Source: Owenia fusiformis | Taxonomy: Eukaryota; Annelida; Polychaeta; Sabellida; Oweniidae | Assembly: GCA_903813345.2 (NCBI GenBank) | Contig: CAIIXF020000005.1 | Location: 9,925,375 to 9,989,374, forward strand | Reading direction: 5' to 3' | Length of the DNA: 64,000 nucleotides | In this document: positions 52,401-64,000 of the stretch, piece after piece | Layout of the letters: each line of letters begins with the position of its first letter | Numbering within the stretch: the first letter of the stretch is position 1 | Translations under genes and position numbers: made by a program | The notes under the pieces: model-generated | The model's input: the letters and a program-made list of their open reading frames with translations, nothing else | Told to the model about the DNA's origin: nothing | Databases searched by the model: none

Positions 52401-55400
52401 AATTCTGTTGGATAAAGCCAAAACAAAAGTCACAGAGAAGTAAAGAATATAAAAACCGAGAAAACAGAAACAGCTCTAGCAGTTGATTAATAGGTTGCAG
52501 TGAATTTTCTGATGATGTGGTTTGGCTATCCACAAATCATGTTGGATACATAAACATATTTTGTGAAATTTAACATGTGATGAGTGATCTATCACCAGCT
52601 AAGTGAGACAGATAGGCACCTATGGAAGTGCTAAGATATACAAGAATATGGTACACAAGGACAGATCCATGACTGATGCATACCATCTCTCATGTGCAAC
52701 CCTACCTGCATGATCTATTTTTACAAGAATTTTCAGATAGAGAACTCTGGAATGGTACCCTTTCCATTAGTTTGATTTACTAATGTACTAGACTGACATT
52801 TAGGGCACTAGATTGGTTAAATATAGGATTCATATGGCTTACGGGATTTTGTATTTTGTTTTCAAATGTTGCTTTTTGTGCATATAATTGAATTGTGAAT
52901 TTCTTGCACATTTTGTAAAATTAAAAATAAAATAGAGTAGTGTAGTGAGTGTAAAGGAAAATCCCTTTTGGTCTAATATTTGAATAGTTTTTACAGGCAT
53001 CTCGAGGATATGTATTAAAAATTATTCCTTTTGGTGAATGGTCGGATTGATGGATGTAATTCAGCTGCTTATCAACCTTGGTCTTTCAACCTAATGTTTT
53101 AGAGTAGAGTATATAGTAACCTAAACCATCCCAGGGACGCTAGTACTCTTTACACATATTTCAGATGGGTTCACTTGGTTCTAAATACCTAAATCTATTC
53201 TTTGAAGTCTGACTGTAGTTTACTAAAACACCAAAATATTAGAAGTGCACGTTCAAGGTAAGACGCCATGTAATACCAAACAGAACTTGATGTATTTAGG
53301 CCAATGGTTAGCTTTGTTTCCAAACATGAATGTTGTACAAACATCCATGAACTAATTGTACATCTGGAAACCAATTTGGCAAGGAACACCCATACTTGTT
53401 TCATTTAGAGTAAAATAACTATGAAAGTTATTGAGTATCCTGAGTTCTACGTTATTACTCAAAGTAAGATTGTTGTTCATGGATGGGTTGAAACTATTAA
53501 CACAATTTAAAGTCCCATAAACAAGATGTCAGACTTTATCATGGGACCTTGACTTTTTATATCTTCTAAGCAAGATAAAAAGATAATTAGTGGCCTGGGG
53601 TTACATTATGCGCAACATAAGAACCACTTTTTCTAATGAGGCGAGGCTCATCATGATTGAGTCTTTATGAGGCATCAAGAAGAAACCGTAAACCTACAAA
53701 AACATTGTTCAAAGATGTGATCATATACAAACAGAGTAACAGAACAGATTTATCATTCCTCTTGTGTTACAGAAATAATACTGCATCAGAAGTAAGGTTT
53801 GTGGGTCCTGTCAACAGCAATTATTGTCCCTACTTTTATTTATGGACCAGATACCCCATCGATACCATCACTCACACAGGCGAGCGTGTCAGACCTTTCC
53901 TACAGAACATCAACCATTAATACTATGTAAGTGGATCGCCCTTGGTACAATGCTACCCAAACCAAACCCCTACTAACCCCCTTAAAATGATAGATATGAG
54001 TTGTAATCACACTAAAATACATTAATATTGATAACCTGTGCGCATTTAAAAAAAGAGATCTTATGATAAGAATGAATGGGGTACAAGGTTGCGGTATTAA
54101 ATGGTCATATAAAAACTGAAGAATGCACACCCTGTGTGTAACATAAACCTGGATATTTGGTACATTAATCTCCTGTCTAATCGGGTCTACCTAAAATTCA
54201 CCAGACACAACCTTTCATTCATAGTAACATTCATCAGCTGCAGTTTATTGTTTTGTTTTATTATCCCACCGAATGAAGCTCGTGTATGGATACAGAGAAC
54301 ACAACCGTCCGTTCGTTCGTTGTTCGTTCATCATTGACGTGTTTAGTCACACGATTTGCCTCAAATTCTAAAGGAGGATGCATTATATTGGCATTGAAAC
54401 TCTGCTTGTGAAATTATTTCCAAAAGGGCCACCACATTTTTCAATTACCTGAATATAGGTAGGTTCTGCTGAAATGATAATGCGTTATATGTGGTGGAGT
54501 TTTTGCCAAAATATAAATGCTATTGCATTGTTATTTTTAGCATGACATAGTCATTTGAACTGGACAATGGACTGGAATAAACATGGTTTGATATGAATAT
54601 ATTTATGGCTCCCCTCTAGTATTCTAGTTTTAGTAGCAAATTTGACTCCCTGAATATCAGCTCCACAGATGTTAAACATCTGCTGATTAACACATCATGC
54701 TACATCACCTTCGGATCACATCTCATCATGTCAATTCGCTGGTAATTGATGGGTTTGTCAGTTATCTACAAATTGTTTTGAAAAGCACTATTAGCCAACA
54801 GATTGTGTTATTCTTGCCATTCACCACATAGGATGGTGATAGATTGGTCAAGCAGGTGAAAGAAATTATGCGGATCCATGTGAGGCATAGTGAAGGATGC
54901 ATTGGAATGTGATTAACATTCCATACATAGTTCCAAACGGCAAACTAGTATCTGTATTATCATTAATAAAGCATCTATTCAAGACATACCAAGCCATCGC
55001 ACTGTTCATCCCATTACACATGATAGATTGACTGATAATACGAAGTGTATTTCCCTTTTTGTACCAGGCAGAAAATGCGTATGGGGAACGATATTACCCA
55101 CCATAAACTAGTAACAGACAAGCCAAATGACATCCCTGCACATGCGCTAGTCAGATCAAACGAACTTGACCATTCTTGATTCTAGGTGGCCTGGGTGTTT
55201 TAGAGTGAACTGTATACATTTTGACAGGAGCCACACGCATATGGCATACGTCTCCCATAAACATGTTAAACGGCTAAATTGTTCTGAGAGACAGAGAGCA
55301 TAACTTCTCTTGTACATGTAAAACCGCCACATAACACGCAATCCATGACAAAAAATAGTAATTGTTCTTCAACAGAATAATTCCTAGAATACAGATTATT

Positions 55401-58400
55401 GGAAGTTTATTTTATTTAGTTCTTTTGTTTCCAAGGCAATATTGAAATAGCCATGCACCTTCTGTCTTTCGACGGTGCCCTTTCGACACTGGGTCTGCGA
55501 CCAAGTGGTAGCCTTAATGCCGTATACTAGTATTCACCTGATATAACCAAAATTGCCCAAAACTCTGAAGTTATCGTTCAATCAATAGCTAATTAACCCT
55601 AGTTCAGTAGTATAAACTTGTAAAAGTGGTTCCCAGGTCTTGAAAGTTATTATTCCGTATGAATTCAGAGTAATAATTTGCAATGTGTCAGGATATACTG
55701 AGATATTTTCTTAACATTTTGCACCTTCCAATATGTACATTTCCCCACCTACTTACAGAAGCATGTATTCTTCCAATAGATAACTATATTTTTGGAACTC
55801 TAGTTCTTCAAACATGTCAAAACTCTCAATAAATCTCACGAAAATAGCAATTACAAGAGTTTTTTTGCGTGCATAGTAAGTATATCTGGGTGTTGTATTT
55901 AGAAGAGTTCATATTTTACAATCGAGTAATGGCTTATTAGTCATGGCTGGCCATATATTTCAGCTCAGGCCAATATATTTTGATTTACCAGACCTATCCT
56001 TGCTTGAAATTGCAGATGTTTCTCCGGCTGAGAAAAAATAATGTGGAATGTTTTCAAACGGGAACCATAGGGACAAACTATGGTATACGCCCAAAACATA
56101 TAAGAGAGCATCCACCACACAGTCAACACCAGCTGCCGGTGTTTGCACATAATTACGGATGAGGGTTTCTGGATTTCCATGGTCAAAATGAAATATCACA
56201 TTCGCTAGTTTTGATAAACTATGTAGAATTCCGATCTTCGAGCTGAACTTGTATACAACACTGACTCTGTGAATTCTTGATTCATGAGGCTATGCCAGTT
56301 ATATAGTTTTTGTACGATGTGATTTTACTTAGGAGTATCCATAGAAAAGTGGTGCCACTTGAACCATGCTGAAATAAGTGAGTGAACTACATGTGTAAAA
56401 GCAACTGCAATGTGTTTAAGTAGATAAGGTACGATAAAACGCGAAGGTGATCGAGTGGCTTAATGGATACAATCGCAACTCGAATATCCACCGACTCTTC
56501 TTGTGGAACAGTTATCTTTTTCTTTGATGAGATCTGATGGCTGCATTTTCATTGTAGTATCCACCCAGCATCAACAAGTTCTGCAGAAACAACCCAATTA
56601 AATCATCTCTACAGTTTACCTTGCTTTTATATTACTTATCTAGTGATTTTGATAATGGAACATGGATGGTGGAGTTATAGACACGTTGGATTATGGTTTG
56701 GGATAGTTGGGTTTGTTTTTTCCTTATGACTGGTGTACACTTAGATATTTTCCTTTTCGTGCTGGGTTCTGTAACAATTTTTGTCCTTTCCCTTTGACAC
56801 TTGTTTGACATATTTATTCAATCAAACAGCTCATTTGACAACATGTGCTAAAAGACACCTTAAAACAATATAAATTATAAAACCAGAATCTAGGCCAGCT
56901 CGAAGTACACATATTTGTATACAAAATTACATTCCGCTCACTTTCATTTCATACTATTATGTTCATAAATTATTATAACCATAATTTCGGTTATGAACAC
57001 CGCATTCTGACAGTTTTACTAACATTTAAAGTACTACCCTATACTAGTAATATAGACCAGCATTAATCAAGCAAAAATAAGCGAAAGCAGTTATCTAAGA
57101 TTGGCTCTTGTAATTGAGATAAATGATTTCTAGATTTCGTCAAATTACACAATGAATTATTGATATACAGTCTTTTCCATAAACAACTTTTCCGATTTCT
57201 AAATGGCATGCCAAGTTTGTATGAGAATCGCACCCCGGCGATATTTAGCGTTTATTTATACAGGTTGAACTCATTTAATTTGTATACTTTACTTATAAGT
57301 TTTTTTCATTTTTTGATATTGTACTTTATTGCATGATTTTGCCCTTTGTGCTTTTTCGTTTTAAATGGCCTCGTGATGAGGTCAAACTATTAAGTTCTAC
57401 ATCTGACCCTTGATCTGAATTCTGTGAGGGGTGCAATGGCAGGGAGGAATGCAAGCTGCTATGTCACGTATACATCACTCACGTCAACAAACATGACTTA
57501 TAACGGAAGTTTGGAATTCCACTAATATACACATACTAGCAGGTCTGAAATATGATATCTAGGAATCGGGTCAATCCATGGCTTGGTATCACATACTATG
57601 GTCATAGAAAAAAGATTTTATCCGTTTGAATGGATTCTTTTTCCACCACTTTACATATTCGAAATCCGGTAAACATTACGCCTAAACGCCAACCTATTAA
57701 ATTAACATAAAAATCAAAGTCAGAACCAGGAAACAGATGATGGTTTTAAAATTAATTGGAATCTGAATCAACTGTCTTTTATGGAGTGCCCATAAGTTGA
57801 ATCAATCAACATGCTGAACTTTTGACCATTGATTGATCTATGCTTCCGATTAGAGTTTCACATCTCAAGTAGGTTGAGTGGTCTCCTTTTTTCAAACAAA
57901 CTCCCATAATGTGAGAGCAGGAAAGGGCTTGGCCTCAGCTAAAGGATAACAATTTGAACACCATGCCATATGGTTTTGGACAACAATCGACACTACTTTA
58001 GTAATTTGCATCATTCACTTTCCAATTTATGAAATTTTGAAAACTGAATCTTGGTAGTTGAAAATGGGTATTTGGCAGTTTGGTGAGTTTCATAAGCTCG
58101 TGTGGACTAGCTCGTGTGAACGTTATTACAAACGATCGGAGAATAGCTTACGGGGAGGTGTGTTGGATGTTTGCAACACATTTCACATTTTCACACAACC
58201 AACATGTCATCGCCTCCTATCAGTTCATTTCTAGAAACATGAATATACAGAGCTCTCGATGCGTTCAGTATCAATGCCAACTGCATGTTAAATCAAGTAG
58301 TAGGAAAAATGCGAATACCAGCGCATTTGATTGAGTGAAATAAAACACAAGTTCTCGAAATGTGAATGAGGGCTTTGTATATCTAAGCATGAATTGACCT

Positions 58401-60955
58401 CGCTAATAAAGAAGGATGGAATTGAAACTTGAGACTCTAGTCTCACTACTGTTATCTTTCACATTATTTATCAAAGCTATCACTCCTTTACTTGTAAAGT
58501 CGCATCTGGTTCAGTTTATCTAGTTAACTCCAGGATTAGAAATATTCTGTGTCCACCATGCTAATCTAAATCACGATCTACCCGAGTGTCGGTACCTATA
58601 CATAGTACATTACATTAGATGAAACAAAATCAAACTTTTGGAATGGTCTTCGCAATCTCGGTGGCTAGACTTTGGATTTTAGTCATTTGTTATAAGAAAG
58701 ATACGACTATTAATATTGATATCGAATAGGCCTTGGCTACTTATAAATAGCATTTTTTATAAGCCAAGACTTGGACATTTAGAAATTCCCATTGGGTACC
58801 TTGTAAACAGGATTAAATTTGGTGACTATTCTGGTACTATTCTTGTATGTAGGACTACATGGAGTCGCATATTATCAGCTGGACTGTTTGTCGGGGACTC
58901 AGTTACAGCATTTATCATGTCTATCGAAACTATCACACTGAGATTCCTGTCTCGATATAGTATAAATATCAATCATATAATTTGAGTCATGGTTCGGGCA
59001 TTTGTCTATTTCACTTTCAAGGCTGATTGCCAGGAACTGACAGACGGATCTCTCATAGTATCAGATTTCGCGTCCCCATAATCGCAGACATCTGCTGAGC
59101 AGAGGCATACATCAACATTCGCGGCATGCCTCTCTCTTTTCACATAATCACAGCCCTAACAATTTACATTTTCGTAATATTGTGCAACAAATTAGTTAAT
59201 TGCATCTGTTGAGATCTTGAAATGCCGCCAGAATCAACGGGGAAGGACATATTTGAATACACCTGTTATGTTTTATTTGGGGGTAAAAAGTAACTTCTGA
59301 TATAAAACATATTTGTAATTGGTCTCTAACCCAGCCTTTATTATTTTTGCCTGTAGTGGCGAATGGTGATAAATTGTAATGGGCTGGCTTTTTCAGTTTA
59401 TCTCTGTGCGATATGAACAAAATGGCTACTTAGCGTTTAGTTAGTTTTGGTAATTTCTCAAAGCAATGAAAACTAAAGCCTACAAATATAGAGCAATGGT
59501 AACAGTTACTGAATCCCTTACAATTTTGATTTGATTATATAAACCATATGATAATCAAAGTGAAAGATGAGTCGAATGTTGTTTCAGCATTGCACTAATT
59601 ATCACTGATGAAGGTGATTAATTAATTTAATGCATAATTTCGATTAGATTAATTTCTTATCACAATCCTATCCAAACTACCCCACATGTTGTACTGATTT
59701 CTTGTGTTAATTTATCTATTAATGTATTCCGTTTCACAGGATTATTTTAGGTACCAAATCGTATATGCTGGAAGTCCCTTGGTTTTAAGGTAGTTGCGCA
59801 CATTCAGAATAAAATTGAAAAAAAATTGGTTCAATATATGCCTAATATCAACAAAATATTTTGATTTTCTGTAATACAAGGTTTACATGACATCCACATA
59901 TACTTTATATATTACCGAGTTCATTAAATTTTGTTGGTTACATGAAAATAACATGAAAACACTATGTGGATCTACCTTAACAATCTAGATTGGGTTGAGA
60001 GAAGTTGAAAATGTGTTATTAATTAATTTATTATATTATTGTGAATGCTGATATCTGCGAAGTAGTTGTTAAATTAAAGTACAGGCTATCTGTGTATTTT
60101 CTGATGTTGCCATTTGTCTTTTATTTTGCACTTTAAAACCAAACCCAAGTTTATCTTCAGCACAAAATTCCTTATTTTATCGACTCTGTCATGTCTGTTT
60201 TTGCTTTGACAGATAAGTTATGATGTCGGGGGGCTACACAGAACATAACAGCAATAAAACACTGGAGTCTGCATTGCTTTAGCTATTGGCAATGTGCCAT
60301 CTAAATAATTCAACCAGCAGAACAATTTATACAACTGTTTCTCGTTTCTGGCACAATTAATGAAACAATTTCGACTGTGACTTTTAATAACAATCTTTAT
60401 GCTTGTAATGAGTCGGAAGTTGAAATTGTTCATTTTCCAATTTGTGAAAATATTATTTTAGATAGCATTTGTACTCTAAATATTATAAACCATCTTTCAT
60501 TATTCTTCATATTTATGGGAATCAATAAATGTTTTTTATAAAATTGAAAATGGTTGTAAAATGTTCATTATTTTAGACATAATTACCTTCACTTGGTCGT
60601 TCAGCTGGGTGGGGTCCCTGTCCAAAGTGTCAACGACAATTGGTTCAAACAGTGGTGCCCTGGGCTCCTTTGGCTCTTTAGGCGCTTTAGGTTTCTTTTC
60701 TTTCTTCGGTTTCTTCTCCTTTTTCTTTTTCTTTGAATCTTTGTCGTCATCACCGTTCAGTTTTGCCTTTTCGTCTACCGTTGTGACATCCAGAACTGAA
60801 GCGTCTGCGTCTTCTGCAGCGTCCTTCTCAGCGTCTTCCTTTTTATCTTCAACTTCTTCATTTGGGGTTTCAGCTACTGGTGTATCGAGAGGATCAACTG
60901 GTTTTTCTTCTGCAACCTCAACTGTTTCGGGCTTGCTTTCTGTTTGATCAGACAT
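49456..60955 (-). CDS. cav: caveolin
   Basis: Three coding exons on the minus strand: 60955-60587 (123 codons), 50427-50350 (26) and 49734-49456 (92 plus TAA), all in phase 0 with AG/GT borders, giving 241 aa. Caveolins are hairpin-inserted membrane proteins that oligomerise and coat caveolae. Visible features are DRDPTQLNDQVK (residues ~112-123, matching NRDPKHLND of vertebrate caveolins), the signature FTDVVAEP (126-133), a scaffolding-like stretch DNVWVFSYRAFSCSKLWCYR (141-160), a ~33-residue hydrophobic hairpin after it, and cysteines in IWCCMPCLK suited to palmitoylation. The C-terminal PLFEAFGRCFSSIKVNL matches caveolin PLFEAIGKIFSNVRINL. The N-terminal 100 residues are unusual: an acidic run then a lysine-rich run (KKKKKEKKPKKEKKPK), longer than in vertebrate caveolins (about 150-180 aa in all). 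A purine-rich start context has A at -3. Which vertebrate paralogue it matches cannot be said. Confidence 0.95.
50428..60586 (-). other. caveolin intron 1 (10.2 kb)
   Basis: Unusually, for this window, it holds few clear repeats. A phrase at 54259-54335 (ccaccgaatgaagctcgtgt, ccgttcgttcgttgttcgtt) and the following ~180 bp look like a dispersed repeat, but only one copy is here. No nested gene, RNA gene or transposase was recognised. Open frames are all under 90 codons and match nothing I know. Confidence 0.6.
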
Positions 60956-62511
60956 TTTTGTTTCTTTTTCGTCAACAAGAGGACTGTAGCTTATAAGCTC
61001 TAATTCTTGTTTCCCCGCAATTTTGACGGTTGTAAAAATACAACTTAAAGTACTGAAGTTAAACTTTGTTATAAAATACTTCTAAGATTGTAAAATGTAT
61101 GTCCGTCGATATTCCAAAGTCAAAATGCGAGTGCGCGAGTTATTGTAGTGCGTCTGACTGTTCCAGCTTCTGGATAAAGACAACGCCTTGCTCTGTGGAA
61201 TTCCACGCTATTACCAGGTCAAGCAGGGGCCAGTGTGAATGCAACTACTATTACTACGCACAGCCTCTAAGAGTGGTAGATTCTAAACGCTGGAATTTAC
61301 GGGACTATATATATGTACATGGAAACTCAATAATTTTATATCGCATGATACTCCATATATGGGGGGGGGGGGGCACTGAACTGACAAATGGTGCATTGCC
61401 CCATGGGCCTCGTTGTGTCTTCAAGGTTCGAATTCATTGGGGCGCCATGAGGTAGTCGTCGGAACTGAGAGAAATTAGATTCAATTTAATGTATGATGCC
61501 TTTTAGAATGCCGAAGGTACTGCCTGGTAACCATACTTCTGATAGGTTTAACTTGATTTTTTAAATTAAAAGAGAGGTTCATCTGATAAAACAAGGCACT
61601 GGAATTAGGGTTGAAATTATAAAATTTCAGATTCTATGATTAAATTCAGATTTATTCGATGGGCCTTCTAACGATACACGAAAGACCATGTCCATTCCAA
61701 TTTTAGTAGATAACTAGGATGTGTTCAAAATCTCAGCAAGAGCCAAAAGCATAAGTGACGAGGGAATGGAGGGCAATTGACCATGCCTTATGGGGACTCA
61801 CTGCAATAACGATATAAAAATTTAAGTTGTTCTTATGCTGATCGAATGGTAGTATTCCTGATCATATATCACATAATCCAAACAAAGATATCTTATAGAC
61901 CCCGCCCCCACCCCTCATCTCTGTAAGCCCAGATTTGTGAAAACGGAACTATTATTTGAAAAACAAAGGGGAAGGACTTCGAACACATTGAATTAAATAC
62001 TTGAACAACAACTTATCAACCCATAACTGGATAATTACAAAATTGATACAAGAACTTTGCAAATATAAAGATTATGCACCAGGATGATTTGATATTTTAT
62101 CTCATACTTACATTTATTTGGGCAAGGAAAAGCTCTATGTGTAATAGATAGTTGGTTGGTACCTTGAAGTGCCTTGAAGGAAAAATACCATACCATCCTG
62201 CCATCCCGATGGTTGAACCCATTCATACCCATGAAGACAAAAAGAAAAAATTAAAACAGTTGAAAATTGAATTCTTTTTTAATTCTTTTTAAACTTTAAT
62301 TGAAACAAAGTTTAGTTTATGATTAGGATTTTTAACCTGTTCTGTTTCGTGTCTTCATGTTTTGAACATGACTTATCGTGGTATAAAAGGGTCGCGGCCA
62401 TAATTGCATAAGCTCTTGTTATCTCTTGAGATAATTCCCATATCCAAAACCTCCCAAATACGCCACTTTTGTATGGAGACTACTCAACTTTACACAAGGG
62501 ATAATAAAATA
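60956..62511. other. caveolin 5' flank
   Basis: Upstream of the caveolin start. No TATA box at a convincing spacing and no other gene. A G-rich run 'tatggggggggggggg' lies near 61359-61374. Confidence 0.5.
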
Positions 62512-62698
62512 CAGGGTGAGCCAAAAAAGGTAACCCGAACATTTCGTCTTCTAACATGGATACGAACTTTGGCACAATTAAACCTGGTAGAATGAAATTT
62601 TTTTAACAAGGTTCAATTGTGCCAAATATGATTTGAAACCCATGTTGGATGTCTGAGTTATTCACATTTGTTTGGGTTACCTTTTTTGGCCCACCATG
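62512..62698. mobile_element. 187-bp MITE with TA duplication (cagggtgagccaaaaaaggt)
   Basis: The left end cagggtgagccaaaaaaggt plus aaccc is inverted at the right as gggttaccttttttggcccaccatg. TA lies at both sides (62510-62511, 62699-62700). The inner arms share 'ggcacaattaaacct' and 'ggttcaattgtgcc'. Tc1/mariner-like by its TA target. Confidence 0.88.
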
Positions 62699-63172
62699 TA
62701 TATCTTTTAGGCCTAGGTTCTGCGTCAAAATGGTTTTGACAACTTTCGATATATCACGCCATTGACTAACTAGCCACTAGAATATAGTTCTGAACGTTAT
62801 GTTGTTTATTACGGTGTAGGCCCAGGGTGTTATCATGCGATAACATAATAAATATAAATGATCACCATCCATATATTATAATGTCTATGAAACACATGGA
62901 TTTATTCGTAATATCGTTTGATAATCAACCACTCGTAAATATCAATAATCTACACTCGCCCGCTATGCTAACTAGTATTGATATCCACTGACTCGTGCAT
63001 AAATTACCATTTCTATAGGATAACATATTCCGAGGTTGGTATATACTAGTGCCCCAAACCTATTCACTTGAGATAATCGATGTAAGTATACAAACCTTAC
63101 ATGTACCCCGTTTGTACATGTAGGGTGAGTATAAGGTGAATCTAATCAGGTGACATCATCATGATAAATAAG

Positions 63173-63312
63173 GGTTATGTACTGGGAGGTTTTGGATATG
63201 GGGTTTATCCAGAGGGATATATGCATATCTACCTGAGGGACCGTAGGGACCGAAGGTAGATGTGCATATCTCACGAGGGATGAATCCTATATCCAAACCG
63301 ACCGTACATAAC
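63173..63312. repeat. 140-bp palindrome
   Basis: 'ggttatgtac', 'ggttttggatatggggttta' and 'gggatatatgcatatctacc' on the left are mirrored by 'ggtagatgtgcatatctcac', 'gaatcctatatccaaaccga' and 'gtacataac' on the right, around 'ccgtagggaccg'. A one-arm relative is at about 62420-62460 (gagataattcccatatccaa). Confidence 0.85.
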
Positions 63313-63402
63313 TGCTTTATCCTATACCAAGTTGAGTTTTCAGGGGCATATGGTCATTTCAATACTACAAGGTGTAAAAATATACAAATCATTCATATGC
63401 AA

Positions 63403-63860
63403 AGTCAGGGTTCGTACACCTTTTTCAAAATGAATTTCCCTGACAATTCCCTGACATTTCCAGGCAAAAAAGGAAATTTCCAGATCTAATTTTCCTCGCG
63501 CGCCCTCTAAAAAGTCTCAAACAACTGTATTATTCAAGACAAAGAGACTTATTATGAAACATTTGGGTTTCTCCTTCAGTACCATTTCTCATGACTTAAC
63601 TACTTGTACAGGCAGTCTTATTCACCAATTTATTCCTGATACATTTTATTTTTAATATTACATATTTTACATTGCATAAGGCCAAAGGTAAACATACATG
63701 TACAGGGGTAAGCCAACAAGTATCAAGGAGGTGCATCTTTTGGGGTTTGCATCACTGCGAGCGAATGAAAACCAGAAGGGGGGTACGGGGGTTCACCCCC
63801 GGAAATTTTTCAAAATTGACAATGTATATGGTGCATTCTAAGCATTTCAAACTATAATTT
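63403..63860. other. probable dispersed-repeat remnants
   Basis: 'cagggttcgtacaccttttt' with 'ccctgacatttccaggc' (63405-63465) and 'ggggggtacgggggttcacc' with 'cccggaaatttttcaaaatt' (63776-63818) have the style of common invertebrate transposon ends, but no partner ends are visible. Confidence 0.35.
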
Positions 63861-64000
63861 GTTAATGTTTTGTAATGAATCCAAATGACAACTGAAACTT
63901 TAAAATTTTGATCTAAATCCTTCTAGAAAAATAGCAACTCACTTGAGGGGCAATTCCCACCTAATGAAACATATTTCTATTGAATACTATCATTGTGAAC

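Noticed and set aside
53657-53920. Open frame containing HTGERVRPF, like a zinc-finger linker
   Set aside because: No C2H2 cysteine/histidine spacing around it, and no splice-linked fingers nearby; chance match.
56446-56510. tRNA-like 5' half (gtgatcgagtggcttaatgg) with an A-box-like motif
   Set aside because: No B box or acceptor-stem pairing follows at the right distance; at most a SINE scrap.
60561-60947. 128-codon plus-strand open frame rich in S and F
   Set aside because: Exactly antisense to caveolin exon 1; a shadow of its lysine/glutamate-rich coding sequence.

Overview
The window is nuclear DNA of an invertebrate animal. It is AT-rich, with short exons bounded by canonical GT/AG sites, long repeat-filled introns and many short inverted-repeat transposons. 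The gene content (a nuclear receptor, muskelin, caveolin and a Rhodococcus-type amidase) and the style of its repeats suggest a marine metazoan such as a hemichordate, echinoderm, amphioxus or lophotrochozoan. The species cannot be fixed from the sequence alone.

Layout: (1) 1-3168, + strand: the last five exons of an NR1-like nuclear receptor (most of the ligand-binding domain); its DNA-binding domain lies left of the window. (2) 3169-10598: intergenic, almost entirely nested mobile elements, including an AACGTTGG minisatellite element interrupted by a hAT-like MITE and bracketed by two inverted copies of another element. (3) 10599-28959, + strand: a complete 20-exon muskelin (MKLN1) gene, 717 codons plus stop. 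Its intron 17 carries a ~7.5-kb near-palindrome built from ~365-bp subrepeats. Its exon 14 is followed by three tandem partial copies of itself. (4) 28960-33426: convergent intergenic DNA. (5) 43488 down to 33427, - strand: a complete ten-exon amidase-signature hydrolase closest to bacterial Rhodococcus-type amidases, with two alternative terminal coding exons. (6) 43489-49455: repeats and tandem arrays. (7) 60955 down to 49456, - strand: a complete three-exon caveolin (241 aa) with a long charged N-terminus and a ~10-kb first intron. (8) 60956-64000: caveolin upstream DNA with more foldback elements.

The genes do not form an operon or an obvious pathway. Muskelin is a subunit of the CTLH/GID ubiquitin ligase, caveolin coats membranes, the receptor is a transcription factor and the amidase is a metabolic enzyme.

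The most unusual signals are the giant palindrome in muskelin, the tandem muskelin exon copies whose borders keep reading phase, the duplicated amidase terminal exons with a perfect hairpin just upstream of one of them, and a ~145-bp dispersed repeat found 13 times, always in the same orientation. All calls come from reading and translating the sequence by eye; no database search was run.
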